A DNA stretch of 64,000 nt from an uncultured Aeromonadaceae bacterium. GTDB taxonomy: Bacteria > Pseudomonadota > Gammaproteobacteria > Enterobacterales > Aeromonadaceae. Shown piece after piece: positions 27,710 to 36,464 of the stretch. The stretch covers positions 1 through 64,000 of the forward strand of contig CAMFKP010000012.1 in NCBI GenBank assembly GCA_945957385.1, written 5' to 3'. The notes under the pieces were generated by a model, which did not search any database, was not told where the DNA came from, and saw only the letters and a program-made list of their open reading frames with translations. How positions within the stretch are numbered: the first letter of the stretch is position 1; each line of letters begins with the position of its first letter. A program made the position numbers and the translations under genes.

Positions 27710-27865
27710 ATGGCGGTTAAATTCACCGATCTTAAACCATATAAAAAAGATGGCTGCCTATGGCTTGGTTGGTATGGATTTAAATTCTCAGACTCAGGGC
27801 TGTTTGTAGGTATAGAGTCTGGTGAACAACACAACAACAAATCTGTCTGTGATCATGACCTCTAG
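27710..27865 (+). CDS. Short cassette ORF, hypothetical (MAVKFTDLKPYKKDGCLWLGWYGFKFSDSGLFVGIESG...)
   Basis: C-terminal half of the 81-aa ORF; upstream half overlaps the REP-like element, so the internal ATG is preferred. Confidence 0.4.
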   Translation: MAVKFTDLKPYKKDGCLWLGWYGFKFSDSGLFVGIESGEQHNNKSVCDHDL

Positions 27866-27941
27866 TCGATAATTTAAGGTCTTTCGCGTCGCTCACTGGG
27901 ATGCGCATAAAATCGCGCACCCCGCACCTAAAACATTAAGC
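27862..27941 (+). repeat. attC-like site 4 (degenerate core)
   Basis: AATTTAAGGTCTTTCGCGTCGCTCACTGGGATGCGCATAAAATCGCGCACCCCGCACCTAAAACATTAAGC, homologous to sites 1 and 2. Confidence 0.65.
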
Positions 27942-27959
27942 ATCATTAAGGGTAACTCT

Positions 27960-28349
27960 GTGAAAAAATTATTACTACTTATCATCTTATCCTTTGCCGG
28001 GTACAAAGCATATACAACTTATTTTGTCTCTCCTCTTATAGGCGAATGGCAACCCGACAAAGAGTTTTTCCTTCATAAAGCATACGAATCCGGCGTCACT
28101 AAAGAGCAGGAGAGCTTTCTCATCGCCACGCTTGATAAATTAAAGTTAACCATCACAAAAGAAAAAATGAAATTTACATTCCCGAACATGAGTGGTGAGT
28201 TTGACTATAAGGCAGATAAAACCAGCGCAGACTGTTACAGCATTGATATTAAAGATGTTGGCCATTCATCTGCATGTTTGAAAAATGGGAAACTCGAAAT
28301 GACAAATATTGAGACAGGCAGTGTTGAGCTATTTAACAAAGTCTCATAA
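27960..28349 (+). CDS. Cassette ORF, small exported or membrane-anchored protein
   Basis: MKKLLLLIILSFAGYKAYTTYFVSPLIGEW...; hydrophobic N-terminus. Confidence 0.65.
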   Translation: MKKLLLLIILSFAGYKAYTTYFVSPLIGEWQPDKEFFLHKAYESGVTKEQESFLIATLDKLKLTITKEKMKFTFPNMSGEFDYKADKTSADCYSIDIKDVGHSSACLKNGKLEMTNIETGSVELFNKVS

Positions 28350-28364
28350 TTAACTGCGCATCAG

Positions 28365-28444
28365 TGCTCAAAAAAAGTTTAAGTCTTTCGCTTCGCTCAC
28401 TGGGGTGCGCATAAAACCGCGTGCCCCATAACAAATTCTTATAC
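28365..28444 (+). repeat. attC-like site 5 (degenerate core)
   Basis: AGTTTAAGTCTTTCGCTTCGCTCACTGGGGTGCGCATAAAACCGCGTGCCCCATAACAAATTCTTATAC. Confidence 0.7.
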
Positions 28445-28461
28445 GTCTTAAGTGTTGAGCA

Positions 28462-28878
28462 ATGATCGAAATTGAATTCGAAGAGCCAAAATTGGAAAGA
28501 TGTGAGTGTTGCCGCAACACGTCAACACGGTTAACCCGTTTTGTGTACCAAGATGGTGACGCTTTCGCAGTTTATTATGTCGTATTTACCGATGGACATG
28601 ACGACAAGGTTGCGTATGTCCTTATCGGTTTGGGTGAGTGGGGCGAAGGCGCTGAGCCTGAAAAGCGAACGGCCTTTTCCGTGAAGATCTGGGACAATAA
28701 TCAGAATTGGGCGGTAACGGTAACTGATAAAGATGAATCACCTTGGCGTCACGTTACATTTCTTGGTCAGATATTGGACAGAGATGAAGCAATTAAGCAT
28801 CCTTGGATTAAAGACGTATATCACATCACTGATCACATCGTCGCTGACGACAATCCAGTAATTCAGTTCTTTGCATGA
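28462..28878 (+). CDS. Cassette ORF, hypothetical cytosolic protein
   Basis: 138 aa, N-terminal CxxC (CECCRNTSTRLTRFVYQDGDAFAVYYVVFTDGH). Confidence 0.7.
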   Translation: MIEIEFEEPKLERCECCRNTSTRLTRFVYQDGDAFAVYYVVFTDGHDDKVAYVLIGLGEWGEGAEPEKRTAFSVKIWDNNQNWAVTVTDKDESPWRHVTFLGQILDRDEAIKHPWIKDVYHITDHIVADDNPVIQFFA

Positions 28879-28977
28879 TCCAACTTGTAACAAGTGCTTA
28901 TTGCACAATTTTTACCACAAGCTTGCTCTGCTCTGATGGGCAGGGAAGCCAAGCTTTAAATACTCCACGAGTCTTTT

Positions 28978-29559
28978 ATGCAACGCAATACCATAAATAA
29001 ATATGCCCTCGCCGCATCCTTGCTTTTGTCACCGTCTTTAGTGCATGCAGACGCAGGGCTCCCGATGTTAATTTTGGCTATGCCAATATTTGCGCTCTCT
29101 ATTATTCCTATCGTTATTATAGAAGCAATTTACATGCATCACTATCTGTCGCTGCCAGCACGAGTGGCAGGGCAGGTATCGCTAATGTCGAATCTTATTT
29201 CAATATTAGTTGGAATTCCCATGACATGGATTTTATTAGCAATACTGCAATCATGGACTGGAGGCGATCGAGCTTATGGTCTTGATTCCACACTTGGAAA
29301 AATTATTGCTGTAACATGGCAAGCCCCATGGCTAATACCGTATGAAGAAAATTTTGACTGGATTATTCCCATCGCAGGTATCGTCTTGTTAATACCATTC
29401 TACTTTGCATCTTGGTACTCAGAATATTTAACTCTCGAGAAAATATTACACCGCATTCCATCTGCAAAATTAAAGGTATGCTCTCGGAACGCTAACCTAA
29501 TAACATATGGCCTCATGCTCCTGTGGCCAGTCTTGTCATTAATAATTCAAAAGCATTAG
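28978..29559 (+). CDS. Cassette ORF, multi-TM membrane protein
   Basis: Signal/TM segments, 193 aa, followed by an attC-like repeat. Confidence 0.7.
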   Translation: MQRNTINKYALAASLLLSPSLVHADAGLPMLILAMPIFALSIIPIVIIEAIYMHHYLSLPARVAGQVSLMSNLISILVGIPMTWILLAILQSWTGGDRAYGLDSTLGKIIAVTWQAPWLIPYEENFDWIIPIAGIVLLIPFYFASWYSEYLTLEKILHRIPSAKLKVCSRNANLITYGLMLLWPVLSLIIQKH

Positions 29560-29567
29560 AAGTTTTG

Positions 29568-29645
29568 TTTAATAAGAAATTTAAATTGTTCGCTTCACTC
29601 GCTGGGTGCGTATAAAACCGCACGCCCACAACTACAATGTTATGA
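29568..29645 (+). repeat. attC-like site 6 (degenerate)
   Basis: AATTTAAATTGTTCGCTTCACTCGCTGGGTGCGTATAAAACCGCACGCCCACAACTACAATGTTATGA. Confidence 0.7.
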
Positions 29646-29657
29646 CAACAATAAGAT

Positions 29658-29960
29658 ATGCGTGAACAAATAAAAAATCTTGTTTCTATAGGTGTTCTTC
29701 CTGCAGAGGCGGTTGCTAGCGTTGAAGAAGTAAAATCTATTGAACAAGCCGTGGGTTCGATTATTGGTCCGCTCACTGATGATGAGGCCGTGGCAATAGT
29801 CGCTATCTTTGGTGTTGATGATTTTTTTGGCATTGCTTGGTCTATTTTACACTTAGTTGAAACGGCACCACACTGGCCAATCAAAGAAAGTCTCTCAAGA
29901 ATTGATAATCCGTGGATAACAATTCTTATAGAAAGAGCGAAAAATGCAGGTGCGTTGTGA
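29658..29960 (+). CDS. Cassette ORF, 100-aa hypothetical protein
   Basis: MREQIKNLVSIGVLPAEAVASVEEVKSIEQAVGSIIGPLTDDEAVAIVAIFG... Confidence 0.6.
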   Translation: MREQIKNLVSIGVLPAEAVASVEEVKSIEQAVGSIIGPLTDDEAVAIVAIFGVDDFFGIAWSILHLVETAPHWPIKESLSRIDNPWITILIERAKNAGAL

Positions 29961-30059
29961 GTACGTAGATTGGATTTCATTTGATTCAGCCCAGCCTTGT
30001 ATTTTTTCTATTGTGTGTGATTAAAACTTTATGATTACTTTTGCGAAGCTTGCTCGGGA

Positions 30060-30449
30060 ATGCCACTCATGAATAATATAACGCCCAAGATCACAATGAC
30101 TTTGTTTGTCACGTTGTTAACTGTGGGTTGTGACCAATCTGATAGCCAAAGTGTCGAACAGCATATTAGTGATGCCCTACAAGGGAATAAATGTGATGCC
30201 TTGTTGTCATACGTTGATTCACTTCCGTCAGATATAGTTAGAAGACTAGAAAATGGCATGATTTTACCCAATGGTGAAATTATCCCCGACGGCATGACCG
30301 TCAAGGTTGATAATGTTTTTTTAAGACCTAAAAGTAACAGTGAGTGTGAAATCTATTGTCCTTTAAGTAAGGATGGGTCTCTCGATTCAAATAAATGCCA
30401 CAACCTTCGGCAAGGTCTAGAAGCAATCATTAAAAACAAGAAAGGTTAA
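30060..30449 (+). CDS. Putative small lipoprotein
   Basis: ITMTLFVTLLTVGCDQSD lipobox-like. Confidence 0.6.
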   Translation: MPLMNNITPKITMTLFVTLLTVGCDQSDSQSVEQHISDALQGNKCDALLSYVDSLPSDIVRRLENGMILPNGEIIPDGMTVKVDNVFLRPKSNSECEIYCPLSKDGSLDSNKCHNLRQGLEAIIKNKKG

Positions 30450-30571
30450 GCTGGATAACATGAAACCTAATATTTAGCGAGCCGCCTTTACTGTGTGGTG
30501 GTTATGAGGCGTAGTATTTAAATAGTGGATGAGTCAAATATGTTTTTTTTGCAAATTACTCCTGCAGTGTT

Positions 30572-31153
30572 GTGGAAGAGTCAGTGGTGCTTATGACGCC
30601 TTTATCTGGTCAGCCTCGTCAACTACCGATACGACAATTCACCATTATCGATATATTGCCGGGAATCATGTTCATGCTGGCATTTACGATTTTCCCGTGG
30701 CGTTTACAATGGCAACCCCCAGAATACGACACCATTGCCGAAGAAGTGGTTCAAATTAGGAATAGTGGTTTTTTTAAAGACACACGCACCAATTTGATTG
30801 CTTATCAGGGAGGGGTGGAATGGGGTCGAATTCTTGTGTGGCCAGGTTCTCCGATTAAAAATATGACGGGCTCGGTGATGATCAAAGCCTACCGCTATAA
30901 AAACAATCATAGTGAGTGGGTTGTGTTTCCGGCGAGCCTGCGGCAGGGGAGTAAATACTATCTGACCAGAGACGATTATGCCCGGTATGTTGATGACTGG
31001 TGGCAAGGTATTTACTCAACGCTGGCTATTGAGGTTGGCTTGATTGTTTGTGGTTTCTTTTTTTTATTTCGTTGGAATAGGCTTCAACTAGATTTTGTTC
31101 GCCAGTTTTACAAAAAGAATACACTTGGCGATGAGCAAGAAAAGAAATCATGA
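30572..31153 (+). CDS. Hypothetical two-TM membrane protein
   Basis: TM near N- and C-termini with a central soluble domain. Confidence 0.6.
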   Translation: MEESVVLMTPLSGQPRQLPIRQFTIIDILPGIMFMLAFTIFPWRLQWQPPEYDTIAEEVVQIRNSGFFKDTRTNLIAYQGGVEWGRILVWPGSPIKNMTGSVMIKAYRYKNNHSEWVVFPASLRQGSKYYLTRDDYARYVDDWWQGIYSTLAIEVGLIVCGFFFLFRWNRLQLDFVRQFYKKNTLGDEQEKKS

Positions 31154-31289
31154 GCAAAAAATAAATGTGATGCGCATTCGGTGGATAATTGGCTTTGAGT
31201 GTTAATGCTGTCGCCGTCGTGTTTCACCGCTGATGGCGCGCCATATATTTTAATGACTCCGTTACAGCGCAACAATGCAGGCATGATGG

Positions 31290-31709
31290 ATGAATAACAG
31301 TACCTATTATTATGGCATCGGGATGGTCTGTGGCTCTATTTGGCCGCTGTATTTCGGTTGGGGTCTTGTGGGCAGACATGGCATATTGGGTATGCTGGTG
31401 GGGTATGGCATCGTCTGTGCGCTTATTTCAGGCTATAAATTCCGCTTTGCCAATCCCTATTTTGGTTTTGCCGTTTTATTGGTCGGCCTGTTGAAGCTGG
31501 TGCAGGCGGTCTCTTTGATGATCGGTTTTACCTCGATTCTGCTGGTAACTTTCATCGTCGGTCATGAGCTGGATATTAAAAGTGGTGAACTAAGCAATGG
31601 CATAGCGGTCTTGATTACCCTGGTGCATGGTTTGCTCTGCTTTATTGTTGCCGCGTTGATGTCCATGTTGTTCCGCTTCATGGCAACCAATACTAATCCA
31701 GTCAGCTGA
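31290..31709 (+). CDS. Hypothetical multi-TM membrane protein
   Basis: 139 aa, four predicted hydrophobic segments. Confidence 0.6.
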   Translation: MNNSTYYYGIGMVCGSIWPLYFGWGLVGRHGILGMLVGYGIVCALISGYKFRFANPYFGFAVLLVGLLKLVQAVSLMIGFTSILLVTFIVGHELDIKSGELSNGIAVLITLVHGLLCFIVAALMSMLFRFMATNTNPVS

Positions 31710-31949
31710 TATGGGGGATAAATAGCGGAACTCAGCAGAATATTAATATGGCGCTGTTGGTCTATTTAGTCTGTTCACGCTATTAACGTGCGCGAGATAT
31801 TGCGTCTATGTCAGCTCAACCTGGGTACTGCGGAATTTAAACAGCGGTGACGTCACCAGGGATCATCACCGCTCAGGGTCGATCACCCGTGGTGCGCAGC
31901 GAGCGTGCTTCATCTGTTATTCATCGCTGTTCGAGAAGGAATAAAGACG

Positions 31950-32558
31950 ATGCGATTGTTTGTCATTGCCCTGCTGGCGTTAGTGTCACTGATTCCGCTG
32001 CTGATGGTCAGCACCAACGTCTGCGGTTTAAATAATGATGCCGGGGCCGTGGTGTCCGTTATTCTCGGCTGGATCCTGTTGCCGGTTATTCTGTTGCACG
32101 TCTGGAAAGGCAAACCCAATCCGGCGGTGATGGCGGTGGACATGGCGGATCCGATCATGCAGGCCCACATCGCCCGCGCCACAGCCCAGTTGCCGCGCTT
32201 TATTGACGGTTTACAGCGCGCAGAGTCAGCGGCCTATATCAAGTTCCCGTACCTCTTCGATGGCGAGATTGAACATGTCTGGGGCGTGGCCCATGCCTAT
32301 CAGGATGGCGAGTTTGTGACCTCGCTGGCGTCAGCGCCGGTCGGCGCGCTGCCTGACACCCTGCCGCCGCGCCTCAGGATCCCGGCAGCCGAGATTGAAG
32401 ACTGGACCCTCACCGATGCCCAGGGCCAGACCCAGGGCGGCTATACCATGTTGGCCACGGCGTTGATATATGAACAGCGCTACGGCAAGTTGCCGAAACA
32501 CTATGCCGACGAGCTCAGGCACTTCGTCGATTTTACCTGGCCGCTGCCAGCCGGATAG
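31950..32558 (+). CDS. Membrane-anchored DUF2314-like protein
   Basis: Internal ATG (MRLFVIALLALVSLIPLL...); EHVWGVAHAYQDGEFVTSLASAPVG...IPAAEIEDWTL. Confidence 0.6.
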   Translation: MRLFVIALLALVSLIPLLMVSTNVCGLNNDAGAVVSVILGWILLPVILLHVWKGKPNPAVMAVDMADPIMQAHIARATAQLPRFIDGLQRAESAAYIKFPYLFDGEIEHVWGVAHAYQDGEFVTSLASAPVGALPDTLPPRLRIPAAEIEDWTLTDAQGQTQGGYTMLATALIYEQRYGKLPKHYADELRHFVDFTWPLPAG

Positions 32559-32652
32559 GGGCCGCCAGCGGCATTAACTGCTTTACCCCTGGCCGCGACC
32601 CGCGCCATCACCGGCCTGAGCGCAGCCCCTTTCGACAGAACCGTGAGTGACT

Positions 32653-32940
32653 ATGGCTAAAAAACGCGCCGCCCTCTGGGCCTTGGATCCGGATGACCTG
32701 AGCTGGGGCTGGCATGGCGCCAGCAGTGGTAAGCGCGGGCAGTTTGCGCGTCAGCTGAAAACCACCTCCGCCAGCGTGTTTGTCACCCATAGGCCCACCG
32801 GCATTCGCGTCGAGGGGCAGATCCCCGATGGCCACTACAGCAAGCAGCAAATGCAAGCCCGGCGCGAACAACTGGCCCGGCAACTCGTCAGCGAGCTGGA
32901 GCAGAAGGTGGCGCAACAGCTGCATATTAAAGGCCGCTGA
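32653..32940 (+). CDS. Small basic protein, distant resemblance to release-factor domain 3 without GGQ
   Basis: KRGQFARQLKTTSASVFVTHRPTGIRVEGQIPDGHYSKQQMQARREQLARQL. Confidence 0.6.
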   Translation: MAKKRAALWALDPDDLSWGWHGASSGKRGQFARQLKTTSASVFVTHRPTGIRVEGQIPDGHYSKQQMQARREQLARQLVSELEQKVAQQLHIKGR

Positions 32941-33102
32941 AATATTGTTAGCGTACCCACAGAGGTAATCACAGATAGCCTTTCATGTTATCAGGCTGCG
33001 GTATTGATTTTTTATTGGAGATATCACCTTGAATAAGATTGCGGGCTTGTTTTCTTGCACATTACTGCCTCGCTTAATCGCGTTGGCTGATGGAGTTTAA
33101 CA

Positions 33103-33639
33103 ATGTTGAATATAGAGAATGAATATTATCTGATTCGAAATTTCAAACTGGATGATTATGAACAATTATTTGACTATCTGAGTCGTGAAGAAGTGTACTT
33201 ATTTGAACCTGGTCAGCCAATAAGCCTCGAAGAAGCCAGGAAGTTGGCGGAGCAACGGGCAGCAGAAAATCACTTTTTTGCAGTAATAGATAAGTTGAGC
33301 AATCGGTTAATCGGTCATTTTTCATTTTTCCAAGTTGAGCCGCTTTATGTGAATACCTATGAGATTGGATTTATTTTTCATCCTGATTATCAAGGCCAGG
33401 GGCATGCTACGCGAGCGGCGCAGGCTTTTATAACACATTGGTTAGCCCAAAAGCAGGTACATAAAATTATTGCTACCTGTAATCCGGAGCATCATCGTTC
33501 GTGGCAATTGCTTGAGCGGCTTGGTTTTGAGCGGGAGGGCCGATTGAAGCACAATATTTATTTTAAAACGGTAGCAGGTAAACCGCTCTGGCAAGATAGT
33601 TATCTATATGGAAAATTGAGTGCCAGACAGGGGGATTAA
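33103..33639 (+). CDS. GNAT-family N-acetyltransferase (RimJ/RimL-like)
   Basis: YEIGFIFHPDYQGQGHATRAAQAFITHWLAQKQVHKIIATCNPEHHRSWQLLERLGFEREGRL. Confidence 0.92.
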   Translation: MLNIENEYYLIRNFKLDDYEQLFDYLSREEVYLFEPGQPISLEEARKLAEQRAAENHFFAVIDKLSNRLIGHFSFFQVEPLYVNTYEIGFIFHPDYQGQGHATRAAQAFITHWLAQKQVHKIIATCNPEHHRSWQLLERLGFEREGRLKHNIYFKTVAGKPLWQDSYLYGKLSARQGD

Positions 33640-33912
33640 TATGCCGGCATGCTAAATTTAGTGCGGACCACGCACCTAAAATATTCTTAGTTTGTTTATT
33701 TTTTCCGGAATTTGTTTAGTGCTAACACGATATCGCAAGCAGACCTATTACCTGATGACAAATATCATCAGGGTCATCGACGCTCTTCCGTAATAATCAG
33801 GCCTGGAGATAAACGAACTGTATTACTGGCGAACGCGTCGGTGGGGGACGGGACCTTGTTACCCCAAAAGCCGGCTTGTGCGGTGGTGATGAGTGATAGC
33901 AGGAGATCAAAA

Positions 33913-34455
33913 ATGGAGTTATTGGCTACTTACTTCGGCGCCGTCAAGTTGCTGGCGGTACAGCCGGTGGACGACACGCGCGGTGGCAAGCTGGTGAGTT
34001 ATAGCCATGGGCAAGCGCAGGCGCTGGGCATCGATTTTTGTCTGCAGGAGGAGCGTGTCTACCGGCCACGCGCGGGCGCATTCTTTGGTATTCATTTCCA
34101 GAATCACCCGCAGCCACAGAGCAAGCTGATTACGCTGCTGAGCGGTTGTGGTCAGGATGTGATTGTCGATCTGCGCCGCACCGCGTCTACTTTTGGCCAG
34201 TGGCAGCTGCTGGAGCTGGCTGCCGACGCGGCCAATACCCTGTTCATCCCGCCAGGCTTCGGTCATGGTTTTCTGGCGCGCAGCGCCGATGTGCTGATGC
34301 TGTTCCGAGTTGACCGAGCGTTTGATCCTGCGCTGTCGTTGGCCATCAGTTACCGCGATCCGGCGCTGGGATTGCCGTTGCAAATCGATGAGGCTCTGCT
34401 GTCACCTCAGGATCGGGATGCTCCGCCCCTGGCATTGAGCCCCTGTAATTTGTAA
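33913..34455 (+). CDS. dTDP-4-dehydrorhamnose 3,5-epimerase-like cupin
   Basis: GIDFCLQEERVYRPRAGAFFGIHFQNHP...FIPPGFGHGFLARS; internal start preferred. Confidence 0.8.
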   Translation: MELLATYFGAVKLLAVQPVDDTRGGKLVSYSHGQAQALGIDFCLQEERVYRPRAGAFFGIHFQNHPQPQSKLITLLSGCGQDVIVDLRRTASTFGQWQLLELAADAANTLFIPPGFGHGFLARSADVLMLFRVDRAFDPALSLAISYRDPALGLPLQIDEALLSPQDRDAPPLALSPCNL

Positions 34456-34574
34456 CTGCAGAGTCACCGTGACTTCAGCGCTCGCGCCCGCACTAGGGGC
34501 CGCTGCGGCGGCGTGCTAGGGTAGCGTCCGGTCAAGCGTGGTGGCGGGCAGATATGTGCCGCCGGCAAGGGGAG

Positions 34575-35177
34575 ATGGGGATGAAACGGGCGTTGCTGGT
34601 GTTGTGTCAGGGGGTGGAAGAGTATGAGGCGAGCGTGTTTACCGACGCGCTGGGCTGGACCACCACCTATGGGCTGGAGCCGATTGCGCTGGTGACGGTC
34701 GGGCTGCGGCCCAAGGTGCGTTGCGCCTGGAATTTCACTATCGAGCCGCAATACCAGCTGGAGCAGATCGACGTCACGGCCTTTGATGCGTTGCTGATCC
34801 CCGGCGGCATGGGGCGGGCCGGCTTCTATGAGGATGCCTATGATGGCCGGCTGCTGGCGCTGATCCGCCAGTTCGATGCGGCGCACAAGCTGATCGCCTC
34901 GGTCTGCGTCGGTGCCATGCCGCTTGCCCAAAGCGGCGTGCTGCAGGGGCGCCGCGGCACTACCTATTGTCACAGCCCGGAGCGCCAGCAGCAGATGGCG
35001 GCGCTCGGTGTGCAGGTGCAGGCCGAACCGCTGGTGGTGGATGACAACATCATCACCTGCAGCAGTCCGGGACAGGCACTGCAGGTGGCGTTCATGGTGG
35101 TGGAGCGGTTGAGCTCGGCGGCGAACCTGGCGCGCATCCAGGAGGGGATGGGCTTTAGCCCGACCGCGTCGGGTTAA
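34575..35177 (+). CDS. DJ-1/PfpI family protein
   Basis: MGMKRALLVLCQGVEEYEASVFTDALGW...LIPGGMGRAGFYED...LIASVCVGAMPLAQSG. Confidence 0.9.
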   Translation: MGMKRALLVLCQGVEEYEASVFTDALGWTTTYGLEPIALVTVGLRPKVRCAWNFTIEPQYQLEQIDVTAFDALLIPGGMGRAGFYEDAYDGRLLALIRQFDAAHKLIASVCVGAMPLAQSGVLQGRRGTTYCHSPERQQQMAALGVQVQAEPLVVDDNIITCSSPGQALQVAFMVVERLSSAANLARIQEGMGFSPTASG

Positions 35178-35224
35178 CGGCGTGCCGCGCGGCCAGCGCC
35201 GGATGGCGTTAGGACAGCATTAAA

Positions 35225-35251
35225 CAGACGGGCCCGTGATGGGCCCGTCTG
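35225..35251. terminator. Likely convergent-gene hairpin terminator
   Basis: CAGACGGGCCC-gtgat-GGGCCCGTCTG. Confidence 0.6.
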
Positions 35252-35291
35252 CATTCTGGGGCCGGCCAGCCGGCCGACGTGTCAGTGAGCC

Positions 35292-36182
35292 TCAGGCCAT
35301 GCCGAGCACCAGTTCGACGCTAAGCAGCGGTGCGCAGTCGTGGGTGGCTTCGCGTACCCGCCGGCACAGCGCCTGGGCCTCGTCACGGCTGATGCCGGGC
35401 GCCTCGGGGTGCCAATACAGCTGGATGCGCACGCGCCGCCCCTGTTTGGTCAGCCGCGACTCCAGATGACGCGGCTCGTCGCCGCGCAACACCGCATGGA
35501 TACGGGTCTCCAGCTGCTGCTGCCAGTGACGGTCCGCCGGCAGGCACAGCAGTTCACAGCCGCCCTGGTAGCTGACGCGCAGCGCCGACGGCAGCGTCAA
35601 TGCCACCATGATCAGGCTCAGCAGCGGGTCGATATAGCTGGCCAGCGGCTGCAGGCGCGTGCCCTGCAACAGAAACGACAGACCAAACGCCAGCATGACG
35701 CCAAGGCTCAGCAGCGCATCAAAGCGGAAGTAGTACTGCTCGGTAGCCAGGATCGGCGAACGCAGACGCCGGGCCACCCCGCCCAGCCACAGCGAGACAC
35801 CGCCGCACACCAGCAGGCCGGTGAGGCCATAACCAATCAGCGGCCAGTCGCGGGTGGCGTATCCGCCCTCCAGCAGACTGAGCAGCGACTTGCCCAGCGT
35901 CAGCAGGCAGATCAGCGTCAGCACCACGCCCTTGAGGGTTAGCAGCAGCGGTTCACAGGCGGCCAGGCCATTGGGCCGCAAGCGGCTGGCCGGTTCGCGC
36001 AACCGATCGACGAGGCCGGACTCCACCGCAATCATGCTGGCGCACAACAGCGAAAACAGCGCATCCAGCCAGACGGCCTGGGAGTCGGAATAACAGGCAA
36101 TGACGATGCCGAGCAGCGCAAAGCTGCCGTCGACCAACACCAGCAATCGCAGGATGCCGGCTTCATGAGTCAGAGAAAACAT
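35292..36182 (-). CDS. Cation diffusion facilitator-like transporter
   Basis: Six-TM CDF layout, LVLVDGSFALLGIVIACYSDSQAVWLDALFSLL. Confidence 0.85.
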   Translation of the reverse strand: MFSLTHEAGILRLLVLVDGSFALLGIVIACYSDSQAVWLDALFSLLCASMIAVESGLVDRLREPASRLRPNGLAACEPLLLTLKGVVLTLICLLTLGKSLLSLLEGGYATRDWPLIGYGLTGLLVCGGVSLWLGGVARRLRSPILATEQYYFRFDALLSLGVMLAFGLSFLLQGTRLQPLASYIDPLLSLIMVALTLPSALRVSYQGGCELLCLPADRHWQQQLETRIHAVLRGDEPRHLESRLTKQGRRVRIQLYWHPEAPGISRDEAQALCRRVREATHDCAPLLSVELVLGMA

Positions 36183-36464
36183 GCTGCCCCCTTAACCGCG
36201 ACGGTTAACGGGACCTTGGACATGCAACGAGGAGAGGGACCAACCTACCGGGACGGGGATGACGAACGGGGTGACGAGGGGACGGTTAAGACTCTGCAGT
36301 AACCTGTGGTATAGCTCGTAGAGCATAAGATAGGGCAAACGCTCTGTTTGCATAACGCCTCCTGGGGCAAAAATGGTATCGTGTCGCACAAGCGCCAACT
36401 GGCGCGCAAGCAGTATGACAATCAACCCCGGCCGCAACAAGAGGCGGACCGACAAGGAGGGGGC

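Noticed and set aside
28879-28977. Possible additional attC between the 138-aa and 193-aa ORFs (TGTAACAAGTGC...AAGCTTTAAATAC)
   Set aside because: No GTTRRRY end and no similarity to the other repeats
25640-29660. CRISPR array as explanation for the repeats
   Set aside because: Repeat units are ~80 bp, separated by ORF-sized and unequal distances; no cas genes
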